The notes below the pieces were generated by a model. It was given only the letters and a program-made list of their open reading frames with translations, had not been told where the DNA came from and ran no database searches. The position numbers and the translations under genes are program-made. Of a stretch of DNA of 11,200 bases, positions 1 to 5,055 are shown in pieces. Every line of letters starts with the position of its first letter. Position 1 is the first letter of the stretch. Location of the stretch: positions 1 to 11,200 of the forward strand of contig JBDGQU010000198.1 of assembly GCA_042218715.1 (NCBI GenBank). Reading direction: 5' to 3'. The stretch is from JAGXLP01 sp042218715 (GTDB lineage: Bacteria; Bipolaricaulota; Bipolaricaulia; M55B111).

Positions 1-55
1 TGCCTGAAACGACAAACAATTTTTATCCGTTATTTTATCACCTCCTTATTTCAAG
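1..55. repeat. 55-bp exact direct repeat, left copy
   Basis: This segment is identical base for base to 2256-2310. It lies at the window edge, so the repeat may extend further left. Read on the minus strand it carries the sequence TAAGGAGGTGAT (48 down to 37), a perfect complement to the usual 3' end of 16S rRNA, so it looks like the translation-initiation region of a gene that would run off the left edge. The right copy sits between the 151-aa gene and the ATP-cone gene, which suggests that a paralogous module lies to the left. Confidence 0.9.
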
Positions 56-111
56 CTATTTAACCTAAAACTCTACTCTCTAGAGTTAATGAAGCCGAAG
101 GTTCGAGATTC

Positions 112-174
112 TCACGACGGAAGCTCCTCGCTTTTGTCTGCGCTTAGTTCCTTTCTGTATTTTCCGTTCTTTCT
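112..174 (-). pseudogene. decayed 3' end of a paralogue of the 151-aa protein gene
   Basis: On the minus strand this reads RKNGKYRKELSADKSEELPS followed by TGA. The intact gene at 2339-2794 ends in a near-identical tail (KKELTADKSEELPS). Bases 111-142 match 2338-2369 exactly. Immediately upstream the frame is closed by a TGA at 177-175, and no start codon or Shine-Dalgarno site belongs to it, so only the C-terminal end survives. A GTG overlapping the stop (GTGA, 115-112) opens a 9-codon frame here, as it does in the intact copy, although the two short peptides then differ. The next 100 bp upstream (175-280) hold a short open frame in another phase that may be the frameshifted continuation, and nothing else I can support. 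Confidence 0.7.
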
Positions 175-280
175 TCACCTAGGTGTTTATCTATGATATC
201 GTTCAGTAATTGCTGTGTTGTTTAATTTCTTCATAGATTAACGGAGTTACCCATGGTTAAACGAATTCAAGATAAATAAA

Positions 281-1606
281 CTACCGTATTTTATTATATA
301 TCTCTTCAAGATCGTTCTTATCTTCTTCTAATTGAAAATATTGCTGTCCTGTTTTGTTAACCAGAGTTGCATAATCCCGTAATACCTCTTTGTCTTTATC
401 AGATTCAGCTAGTTCAAATAAATCATTAATAATTTCCATCATCCTTATGATGACTGCGGGAGAGTTGGCTCCGAATTGCCTTATCTGGTGAAAACCTGCA
501 TTGAGTAAACCGGGAAAGTCAACATTTTTTATAACCAATCTTAACCTACCCTGGTCATCAAACAGATAGTCATCGGGTAACCCGTTCTCAAGGGCTAAAC
601 GGAGTCCCTCACCAATCTTATTTATACAGTCTATTGCCGTAAATGGATCATTAATACCGGGCGACAATGCCCTACAAGCAACCTCAACCAATTTACGCAA
701 GGCATTTTCAACATCTTGGTCGGAAGATCTAAAATCTCCCAAAAAAACCTGCCCCCTTAATCTCTCCAAGACATTCTGTTCAAGTTCCACGTTCGAGTAC
801 ACTTCAAACATGCCATCACCAGCCAAAACGTATTCGCCGGGCCTATACAAGGTCTTTATTATTAGATTATTTTCTACTGCTTGTTCTTTCAAAATATCGT
901 AATTAAAATTGATTATATAGCCGCTTCTAGTATTTTGTACGGTCTGTTCAATTTCGTACTCTTCTAACTCCTTTATCGACTGTGCTTCGCCTTTCTGAGG
1001 AACATTACGTTCACCTTCGACAAATTGTTTTTGTAGCTGTTCGGTAAACTCGTAGTTTAACCTGGAAACGATGGTATCTGCCTGGATAGATATCGCCGTA
1101 CGGTGAATAAAAAGGACCAGCAACATAATGTTTAAAAAGGCAAGACAAATGGCCACTATAGTTGCTAAATTTGGGGCAAACTCCACCCCTTCTACCTTTA
1201 TATTGGTCAAAGCCATTATACAAAATATAAAAGTTCCCACATAACTTCCTAGCACTATCTGGTTTATCTTTTGCTCCATAAACTCCTTGACCAACCTGGG
1301 GCCAAACTGGGAAGAAGCAGTAGTTAAAGTAACAATCGTAATGGAAAAAACGATACCGGCTACCGTCATCATTGACGTACCAATAACTGTGAGTATTGAT
1401 CGAGCGCTCTCGGGGCTAAATGAAAAGTAAAACCAGACATCTTCCGGTAAAGATGAATAGTAGCTTTTTTCTACAAAAATAAGCAGGAAAGACAAAAAAA
1501 CTTCGGACAGTATTATTACTAGTGGTATAAACCAAAAGCTGGACTTAACCCCCACCCAAAAGTTGGTTAGCCGATTTTTAGGTATCGTCAAGTAATTTTT
1601 CAACAT
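281..1606 (-). CDS. DUF2254 family integral membrane protein
   Basis: The 441-aa product belongs to the DUF2254 family, whose function is not established. The N-terminal half holds four likely membrane helices, at about residues 23-46, 70-93, 116-135 and 145-168. The family-typical stretch TASSQFGPRLVKEFM (residues 96-110) follows helix two. The soluble C-terminal half carries the family hallmark ALSPGINDPFTA (residues 313-324). Length is normal for the family. The ATG at 1606 is chosen because GAGGAAGGA lies just before it. The gene is alone on its strand: its 5' side is 370 bp of noncoding DNA, and downstream comes a decayed paralogue of the 151-aa gene. It sits between the two copies of a duplicated module, so the duplication either flanked it or brought it in. 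A role in envelope or ion homeostasis would be inference only. Confidence 0.9.
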   Translation of the reverse strand: MLKNYLTIPKNRLTNFWVGVKSSFWFIPLVIILSEVFLSFLLIFVEKSYYSSLPEDVWFYFSFSPESARSILTVIGTSMMTVAGIVFSITIVTLTTASSQFGPRLVKEFMEQKINQIVLGSYVGTFIFCIMALTNIKVEGVEFAPNLATIVAICLAFLNIMLLVLFIHRTAISIQADTIVSRLNYEFTEQLQKQFVEGERNVPQKGEAQSIKELEEYEIEQTVQNTRSGYIINFNYDILKEQAVENNLIIKTLYRPGEYVLAGDGMFEVYSNVELEQNVLERLRGQVFLGDFRSSDQDVENALRKLVEVACRALSPGINDPFTAIDCINKIGEGLRLALENGLPDDYLFDDQGRLRLVIKNVDFPGLLNAGFHQIRQFGANSPAVIIRMMEIINDLFELAESDKDKEVLRDYATLVNKTGQQYFQLEEDKNDLEEIYNKIR

Positions 1607-1753
1607 TCCTTCCTCTACCGAAATTAGCCGAGCGTTTCCCAGGGCTTATCCTGGAGGTGAATCGGTCGTTTTGAGTCCAGAACTGAATTGAGTGCTGAGT
1701 CAATCTTTCTTTTTCAAACCCGAGGCTGACTTTACGATTGTCTTTTTATATGC

Positions 1754-1776
1754 CCTGCCCTTTGGGCCAGGTTTTT
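1754..1776 (+). terminator. terminator-like hairpin on the plus strand
   Basis: CCTGCCC (1754-1760) pairs with GGGCCAGG (1764-1771) across a three-base loop, with one bulged C at 1767. Five T follow at 1772-1776. The T-run is on the plus strand, but no plus-strand gene lies upstream, only the antisense of the DUF2254 gene. It could stop an antisense or stray transcript, or be a relic. Confidence 0.4.
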
Positions 1777-1814
1777 GACTAGATTACGTAACGAATATTA
1801 TCTAAATGGTCATC

Positions 1815-1823
1815 ATTTTATCA
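1815..1823 (-). promoter_or_regulatory. possible extended -10 box for the DUF2254 gene
   Basis: On the minus strand this reads TGATAAAAT, that is TGn followed by TAAAAT, one mismatch from TATAAT. The -35 at the right spacing (TTATTG) is poor, which an extended -10 can tolerate. It would give a leader of about 200 nt before the ATG at 1606. This is the best candidate found, but weak. Confidence 0.25.
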
Positions 1824-1941
1824 GGTTTTCTTCCAAGCAATAACTGAGCGAAATTACAAAAGTTAATCACATTGTTAAGCAGACTTTTTTATTTATTAAC
1901 TTGTCTTAATCAAATCCTTCAATTCTAACAAACAAAACAGA

Positions 1942-1972
1942 AGCCCTCTTGCCCTAAATGGACAAGAGGGCT
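1942..1972 (-). terminator. intrinsic terminator of the ATP-cone gene
   Basis: AGCCCTCTTG (1942-1951) and CAAGAGGGCT (1963-1972) form a perfect 10-bp stem with an 11-base loop. Read on the minus strand it is followed by TTCTGTTTTGTTTG. It begins 7 bases past the stop codon of the ATP-cone gene, so it ends that transcript. Confidence 0.88.
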
Positions 1973-1979
1973 AGTAGAC

Positions 1980-2213
1980 CTACTTAGACTTTTTGTAATC
2001 CTTATAGGCCTTTGCTAACTTTTTGTCGTGGTTTTCCAGTTCTTTAGCTACTTTTCTTCTTATTTTTGAAGTCGCCATTCCTTCATTTGGTTCTATCTTA
2101 CGTGCTACTTTCTTGGCCATTTCTTCCTTAGCACCTGCTTTTTTAATAGAACGTTGCAACTTTTCTCGCTTGAACTCCTCCTTGTTTCCAGATCGTTTCT
2201 TGATTTTGGTCAT
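1980..2213 (-). CDS. stand-alone ATP-cone domain protein
   Basis: The 77-aa protein is almost entirely an ATP-cone domain, the nucleotide-sensing module found at the N-terminus of class I and III ribonucleotide reductases and inside the repressor NrdR. Visible hallmarks are the opening IKKRSGNKEEFKREKLQRSI (residues 4-23), a following KAG, the TSKIRRKVAKEL helix (residues 48-59) and the closing AKAYKDYKK (residues 67-75). No zinc ribbon, reductase or other domain is attached. The product is very lysine-rich. AAGGAGGG sits 6 bases before the ATG, and an intrinsic terminator follows. It is downstream of, and possibly co-transcribed with, the 151-aa gene, separated by 125 nt. It may bind ATP or dATP and act on a partner in trans, but that is inference; the family's presence as lone proteins is known, its role is not. 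Confidence 0.82.
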   Translation of the reverse strand: MTKIKKRSGNKEEFKREKLQRSIKKAGAKEEMAKKVARKIEPNEGMATSKIRRKVAKELENHDKKLAKAYKDYKKSK

Positions 2214-2240
2214 TTTAACCCTCCTTGAAAAAATTTGGTA

Positions 2241-2288
2241 TTATTTCAGGTCTTCTGCCTGAAACGACAAACAATTTTTATCCGTTAT
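2241..2288 (-). other. 15-codon frame behind a perfect Shine-Dalgarno but with an ATA start
   Basis: TAAGGAGGTGAT (2303 down to 2292) is followed after AAA by ATA, then 14 further codons (TDKNCLSFQAEDLK) and TAA. Spacing is ideal for a start codon, yet the codon is ATA. The same arrangement occurs in the left 55-bp repeat (ATA at 33-31), where the frame stays open to the window edge. It may be a leader peptide with a rare start, a dead gene start, or a ribosome landing site that helps the ATP-cone gene further on. Translation is unproven. Confidence 0.3.
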
Positions 2289-2310
2289 TTTATCACCTCC
2301 TTATTTCAAG
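2256..2310. repeat. 55-bp exact direct repeat, right copy
   Basis: Identical to bases 1-55. It lies in the spacer between the 151-aa gene and the ATP-cone gene. Homology to the left copy resumes beyond a non-matching stretch (2311-2333 here) and continues into the 3' end of the 151-aa gene, so the repeat is part of a larger duplicated module rather than an isolated element. Confidence 0.9.
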
Positions 2311-2342
2311 TGTAATTCTTTGCACTCTGGGCAGATCCTCAC
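2301..2342 (-). other. 13-codon frame overlapping the stop of the 151-aa gene (GTGA)
   Basis: A GTG at 2342-2340 overlaps the TGA stop of the 151-aa gene, an arrangement typical of translational coupling. It opens the peptide MRICPECKELHLK, whose stop TAA is the first three bases of the next Shine-Dalgarno-like sequence. The CPEC motif resembles half of a zinc ribbon. The degenerate left copy keeps the GTGA overlap but not the CPEC. It may be a true micro-ORF, a relic of a larger zinc-ribbon gene, or chance. Confidence 0.25.
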
Positions 2343-2794
2343 GACGGAAGCTCCTCGCTTTTGTCTGCGGTTAGTTCCTTTTTGCTGTTCTTTTTAACCA
2401 ATTCTTTTATCTTTTTAGTCAAGTCCCGCTGGAATTTGACTGCCACGAGGCCACTTGCCCCGGCTGCGGCGGCACTACCAATAGGCCCCCCGATAAGGAA
2501 TCCACCTGCTCCGGGAAGAGCGAGGTTAGACATCCAGGCCCCAGTATGTGCTTCAAGCAAGAAATCATTTGGTTCCCCTGTCAAGCTAACCGTAACTTCC
2601 CGCAACCCCCCTACAAATGCTCTTGGAGTGCTCGAACGGACAGCGGTGACACTTTTAAAAGGAGTACCATCCGACTTGCCTTCCATTTCGTTAACAATTC
2701 TTAACTCTTTGTTGCTGGATAGTTCCTGAACTAGATCCTTGTATAGTCCACCGAGATCAGTCTCCAGATCTTTATAGCGTCTAACATAAGCCAT
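2339..2794 (-). CDS. 151-aa glycine-rich protein of unrecognised family, likely membrane-associated
   Basis: I do not recognise a named family. Residues 1-40 are charged and helical. Residues 45-85 look like alternating beta strands (SVTAVRSSTPRAF, REVTVSLTGEPNDF). Residues 90-118 are a hydrophobic Gly/Ala-rich stretch with small-residue spacing (GGFLIGGPIGSAAAAGASG) that could form a membrane hairpin or glycine zipper. Residues 119-151 are a basic helix with a Ser/Glu tail. AGAGGTGG lies 5-6 bases before the ATG, and a good promoter (TTGACA, 17 bp, CATAAT) lies about 80 bases further upstream. The ATP-cone gene follows after 125 nt on the same strand with no terminator between them, so the two may form one transcript. 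A decayed paralogue of its 3' end lies at 112-174. Confidence 0.8.
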   Translation of the reverse strand: MAYVRRYKDLETDLGGLYKDLVQELSSNKELRIVNEMEGKSDGTPFKSVTAVRSSTPRAFVGGLREVTVSLTGEPNDFLLEAHTGAWMSNLALPGAGGFLIGGPIGSAAAAGASGLVAVKFQRDLTKKIKELVKKNSKKELTADKSEELPS

Positions 2795-3234
2795 ACTACC
2801 ACCTCTTTGAATTTTAACGGTTTACGATATAAAAATTACCGGACAGTTTTAGAATTATCTGTGAGGAAAACTTTAATTATGGGATTTATCGAACGCGTTG
2901 TCAATAAGCATTATATAATAAATTGCGATTTTGGTCAAACTGTAAAAAATTGTAATTGCGAGAAAACCAATCTACAGACCGCTCAACCGGTAACTTAGAA
3001 AGAAAGCAAACATAATTCAGTGTATTGCAGGGTGAATTGACAGCAATGTTTCAGTAGAAAGAATACTCCAATTAGAAGCCTTAATGAATTAGATCAGGCG
3101 ATGCGTAATGTTTCCAACAGAACCTCCAAGAAAAAACTGCTGCGGATTTTGCTTAATCTCAAAGGAGACAAAAAGTGTCAGGCCTATCGGATAATAAAGA
3201 AGGTAAACATAACGAGCTATCCCACCAGCTGGTC
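2795..3234. other. gene-poor AT-rich region upstream of the 151-aa gene
   Basis: The left 110 bases hold the promoter and leader of the minus-strand 151-aa gene. The remainder (about 2905-3234) has two short plus-strand frames (2807-2998 and 3101-3292) without good ribosome sites. From about 3060 to 3250 the plus strand shows frames broken by stops but with protein-like composition (for example VERILQLEALMN, then TSKKKLLRILLNLKG in another phase). This could be the remains of an unknown gene. I cannot assign it to any family. Confidence 0.4.
2876..2904 (-). promoter_or_regulatory. sigma-70-type promoter of the 151-aa gene
   Basis: Read on the minus strand: -35 TTGACA (2904-2899, perfect), a 17-base spacer, and -10 CATAAT (2881-2876, one mismatch). 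Transcription would start near 2869, giving a leader of about 75 nt before the ATG at 2794. Both boxes and the spacing match the consensus, so this is one of the clearest promoters in the window. Confidence 0.7.
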
Positions 3235-3450
3235 TTACGATATCCAAATGTGGCTTTTAAACTGGTCTATTAGAATCTCCCAGAAACTCTGACGTTCTAC
3301 CTTCCTCTGCTGATTTGGGCCGTGACTTTCCAGTCTCGACTCGGCCTCGGACTGGCTCAATCCCTCCTTCCCGGAGGAATCCAAACTCTCAATCAATTCC
3401 TCGACGGGGGTAGAACTCGCGGTTGCAGTGTCGAAGTCTTCACTCTTCAT
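3235..3450 (-). pseudogene. truncated N-terminal copy of the Ca2+-type P-type ATPase
   Basis: The 71-residue frame matches the first 66 residues of the intact ATPase (5056-7722) with only 7 substitutions, then diverges at FKS into HIWIS and a stop. It covers the cytosolic N-terminal domain of cation ATPases and ends just before the first membrane helix, so it cannot pump ions. The match at DNA level covers about 3250-3455. The ATG keeps a strong Shine-Dalgarno (AAGGAGGT), and a promoter with a perfect TATAAT lies upstream, so a 71-aa peptide may still be made. Most substitutions are conservative (N/D, I/V, R/K), which suggests a duplicate that drifted for a while as protein. Most likely a dead partial duplicate; a retained regulatory peptide cannot be excluded. 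Confidence 0.85.
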
Positions 3451-3478
3451 CGGGACCTCCTTGTTACCGGAAAAGCTT

Positions 3479-3529
3479 GGTTAACTCTTCCCTGTTAATT
3501 TACCAACTCAAAACCATCTTAATTTTGGT
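3479..3529. repeat. 50-bp conserved element, copy A, upstream of the ATPase fragment
   Basis: Starts GGTTAACTCTT and ends TTAATTTTGGT, and aligns to 8370-8419 with about eight differences including one gap. A weaker resemblance runs on to about 3590. Here it lies 28 bases before the ATG of the ATPase fragment, inside its predicted leader. GGTTAAC and GTTAATT can pair as a short hairpin with G-U pairs on the plus strand. Its retention beside both ATPase copies may mark a regulatory element, or simply the extent of the duplication. Confidence 0.7.
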
Positions 3530-3584
3530 CTAAGAAACCTCCAGACGTCTCTTTTCATTAACACTATCTTAAGATTACCAATTT

Positions 3585-3612
3585 ATTATAGTTCTGAAAA
3601 TGAGTTTGTTAA
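3585..3612 (-). promoter_or_regulatory. sigma-70-type promoter of the ATPase fragment
   Basis: Read on the minus strand: -35 TTAACA (3612-3607, one mismatch), a 16-base spacer, and -10 TATAAT (3590-3585, perfect). Transcription would start near 3578 and give a leader of about 130 nt that includes the 50-bp conserved element. Confidence 0.6.
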
Positions 3613-3636
3613 TGTTCAGCCGTAAATTTTCTTTAA

Positions 3637-3663
3637 TTGAAGTAAACTGGTGGGAATTATAAG
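3637..3663 (+). promoter_or_regulatory. possible promoter of the GNAT-DUF192 gene pair
   Basis: TTGAAG (3637-3642) and TATAAG (3658-3663) are each close to consensus, but the spacer is only 15 bases. An alternative -35, TTAATT at 3634, gives 18 bases with a poorer match. Transcription would start about 55-60 bases before the GNAT gene. Confidence 0.3.
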
Positions 3664-3727
3664 AGGTTTTCCCGAACCGGTAGGAAAATAAATCACCTCC
3701 AAACTACAATGACGTTTTAACCACAAA

Positions 3728-4318
3728 ATGACTCAAAACTGCGTAATAGAAAGCCAAAGGTTATGTTTCAAACCACTGAAGAAGAAACACCTCAACCGCT
3801 ACGTGAGCTGGCTAAATGATCCAGAAATAAACAGACACCTGGGGCCGATAATTGGTGCTTTATTTACCAAAGAAAAGGGCGAGGAGTGGTATGAAGAAAT
3901 GAAGGACCAGGCCGACAAAAGAATCTTTACTATGCACCTAAAAGGAAATGGAACGGAGCCAATCGGTTACTGTGGGCTTTATCGGATTGATTACAGAAAC
4001 GACAGGTCGACGATCCAGGTAATTATCGGTGAAGAGGAATACAGGGGCAGAGGTCTAGGTACGGAAGCAACGAGACTGCTCTTAGATTACGGGTTTTCCG
4101 CTCTCAGCCTCAAGACAATTAGCCTATCTTTTATGGAAGACAATGAAGGGGCACGTCAAATACCGAAGAAACTCGGGTTTCGGGAAGCCGGGAAACTCAG
4201 AGATTTCTGGAAGGTGAACGGAAAATATAGAGCCAAAATACTGATGGATATCACAAAAGAGGAGTTTTACGAGCAAAACGAACCGCAAATTGAAGACAAA
4301 TACCTGAAGAACAGTTGA
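3728..4318 (+). CDS. GNAT family N-acetyltransferase (RimJ/RimL-like)
   Basis: The 196-aa protein has the layout of the Acetyltransf_3 branch of the GNAT fold, whose members move an acetyl group from acetyl-CoA to an amino group of a protein N-terminus or small molecule. Visible features are the first strand IESQRLCFKPL (residues 7-17), DPEINRHLG (31-39), motif A with the acetyl-CoA pyrophosphate loop YRGRGLGTEA (105-114), and motif B with NEGARQIPKKLGF (139-151). In most relatives the position before KKLGF is tyrosine, often the general acid; here it is Pro146. Strand-swap tail residues IDYRNDRSTIQV look normal. No clear Shine-Dalgarno precedes the ATG at 3728, but strand one begins so early that the start must be close. 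The next gene starts 18 bases after the stop. The substrate cannot be read from sequence. Confidence 0.88.
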   Translation: MTQNCVIESQRLCFKPLKKKHLNRYVSWLNDPEINRHLGPIIGALFTKEKGEEWYEEMKDQADKRIFTMHLKGNGTEPIGYCGLYRIDYRNDRSTIQVIIGEEEYRGRGLGTEATRLLLDYGFSALSLKTISLSFMEDNEGARQIPKKLGFREAGKLRDFWKVNGKYRAKILMDITKEEFYEQNEPQIEDKYLKNS

Positions 4319-4335
4319 CACAAGAGGTGTTTACT

Positions 4336-4893
4336 ATGGCGGCGAAAACAGAAGAGTCTGATAAAAAAATGTGGATCAGACGAGGCAAGCTGACATTTTA
4401 CGGTATAATAATTGCCGGTATAGGCTTCCTAATTGGACTTTACATTATAGCTCCCATGCAAGCCAAGTCCGAAAGCTACGTACCCAAAGCGGTTAAGAAA
4501 ATGCAGCCAGCGGTGGTAGAATTTACAAATCCCGATGGTAAAAAGGTTTTGATTCCGCTCAAGATAGCGGACGAAGACAAGGAGAGGGACCAAGGGCTAA
4601 ACAAAGTCGGGAAAGAAGCTCTTTATAGCACATACTTACTCTACGATCAAGAAGACGTATCGACCTGGTCCGAAGATTACGACGTTAGCAATATCAAAGC
4701 CACTCTCTCGCTCGCGGTAATAAACGGAGACGGAAAAGTAGTATCAATAAAGGAAGCGACGGTGAAAGATGACGAGATAGAAACGGAAAAGGATCACAGG
4801 TGGGTCCTGGCCATGAAAAAGGACATCATGAAGGGTTATGGTATAAAGGTAGGCACTAAACTCATGACTAACACGCTTCCCGGCGCAGAATAA
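4336..4893 (+). CDS. membrane-anchored DUF192-like protein
   Basis: The 185-aa product starts with a charged cytosolic segment, one membrane helix at about residues 20-40 (FYGIIIAGIGFLIGLYII), and an outside domain. The rest follows the DUF192 pattern in diverged form: PLKIADEDKERDQGLNK (residues 74-90) for the usual A-x-ER-xGLM segment, TW at 110-111 for the usual FWM, then LAVINGDGKVVSI (126-138), and the closing WVLAMKK...GIKVGTKL. The function of DUF192 is not established. I chose the ATG at 4336 because AAGAGGTG precedes it by 7 bases; an in-frame TTG at 4315 overlaps the GNAT stop but lacks a site. It is co-transcribed with the GNAT gene and followed by a strong terminator. Confidence 0.75.
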   Translation: MAAKTEESDKKMWIRRGKLTFYGIIIAGIGFLIGLYIIAPMQAKSESYVPKAVKKMQPAVVEFTNPDGKKVLIPLKIADEDKERDQGLNKVGKEALYSTYLLYDQEDVSTWSEDYDVSNIKATLSLAVINGDGKVVSIKEATVKDDEIETEKDHRWVLAMKKDIMKGYGIKVGTKLMTNTLPGAE

Positions 4894-4927
4894 TATAACC
4901 GATAAATATATATTTACATCTCAACCT

Positions 4928-4976
4928 CCGAGTGGGTTAGCTCTGATCATACGGGCAACCCACTCGGTTTTTATTT
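4928..4976 (+). terminator. intrinsic terminator of the GNAT-DUF192 operon
   Basis: CCGAGTGGGTT (4928-4938) and AACCCACTCGG (4957-4967) form a perfect 11-bp stem with an 18-base loop, followed by TTTTTATTTT. It lies 35 bases after the DUF192-like stop codon. On the minus strand no T-run follows, so it is one-directional and does not serve the ATPase gene. Confidence 0.92.
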
Positions 4977-5055
4977 TACCGAGACAATGAATCCTCCCCG
5001 AGCTGCTGACAAGATGAATAGAATTAATGATTTAAATGGTCATCTAGGCCAAAAA

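Larger units (their letters stand above)
1607..1979. other. intergenic region between DUF2254 and ATP-cone genes
   Basis: These 373 bases contain no convincing gene. From right to left they hold the ATP-cone terminator (1942-1972), an AT-rich stretch, a weak extended -10 candidate for the DUF2254 gene (1815-1823), a plus-strand terminator-like hairpin (1754-1776), and about 150 bases of possible DUF2254 leader with no recognisable riboswitch. Confidence 0.6.
3451..3727. other. divergent intergenic region between the ATPase fragment and the GNAT gene
   Basis: These 277 bases hold the leader and promoter of the minus-strand ATPase fragment, a copy of a 50-bp element also found at 8370-8419, and a weak plus-strand promoter for the GNAT gene. 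On the minus strand at 3700-3692 there is GGAGGTGAT with no start codon behind it, again a Shine-Dalgarno site without a gene. Confidence 0.6.

Noticed and set aside
1803..1815. Shared TAAATGGTCATC at about 1803 and 5034
   Set aside because: Twelve bases with no matching flanks; could be chance in AT-rich DNA.
2807..2998. 63-codon plus-strand frame
   Set aside because: It begins opposite the ribosome site of the 151-aa gene, runs antisense through that gene's promoter, and has no ribosome site of its own.
3101..3292. 63-codon plus-strand frame
   Set aside because: Its end runs antisense through the ATPase fragment and its ribosome site is poor; a possible relic, noted under the intergenic region but not called as a gene.
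4315..4335. TTG start for the DUF192-like gene overlapping the GNAT stop
   Set aside because: The ATG at 4336 has AAGAGGTG at good spacing, while the TTG has none.
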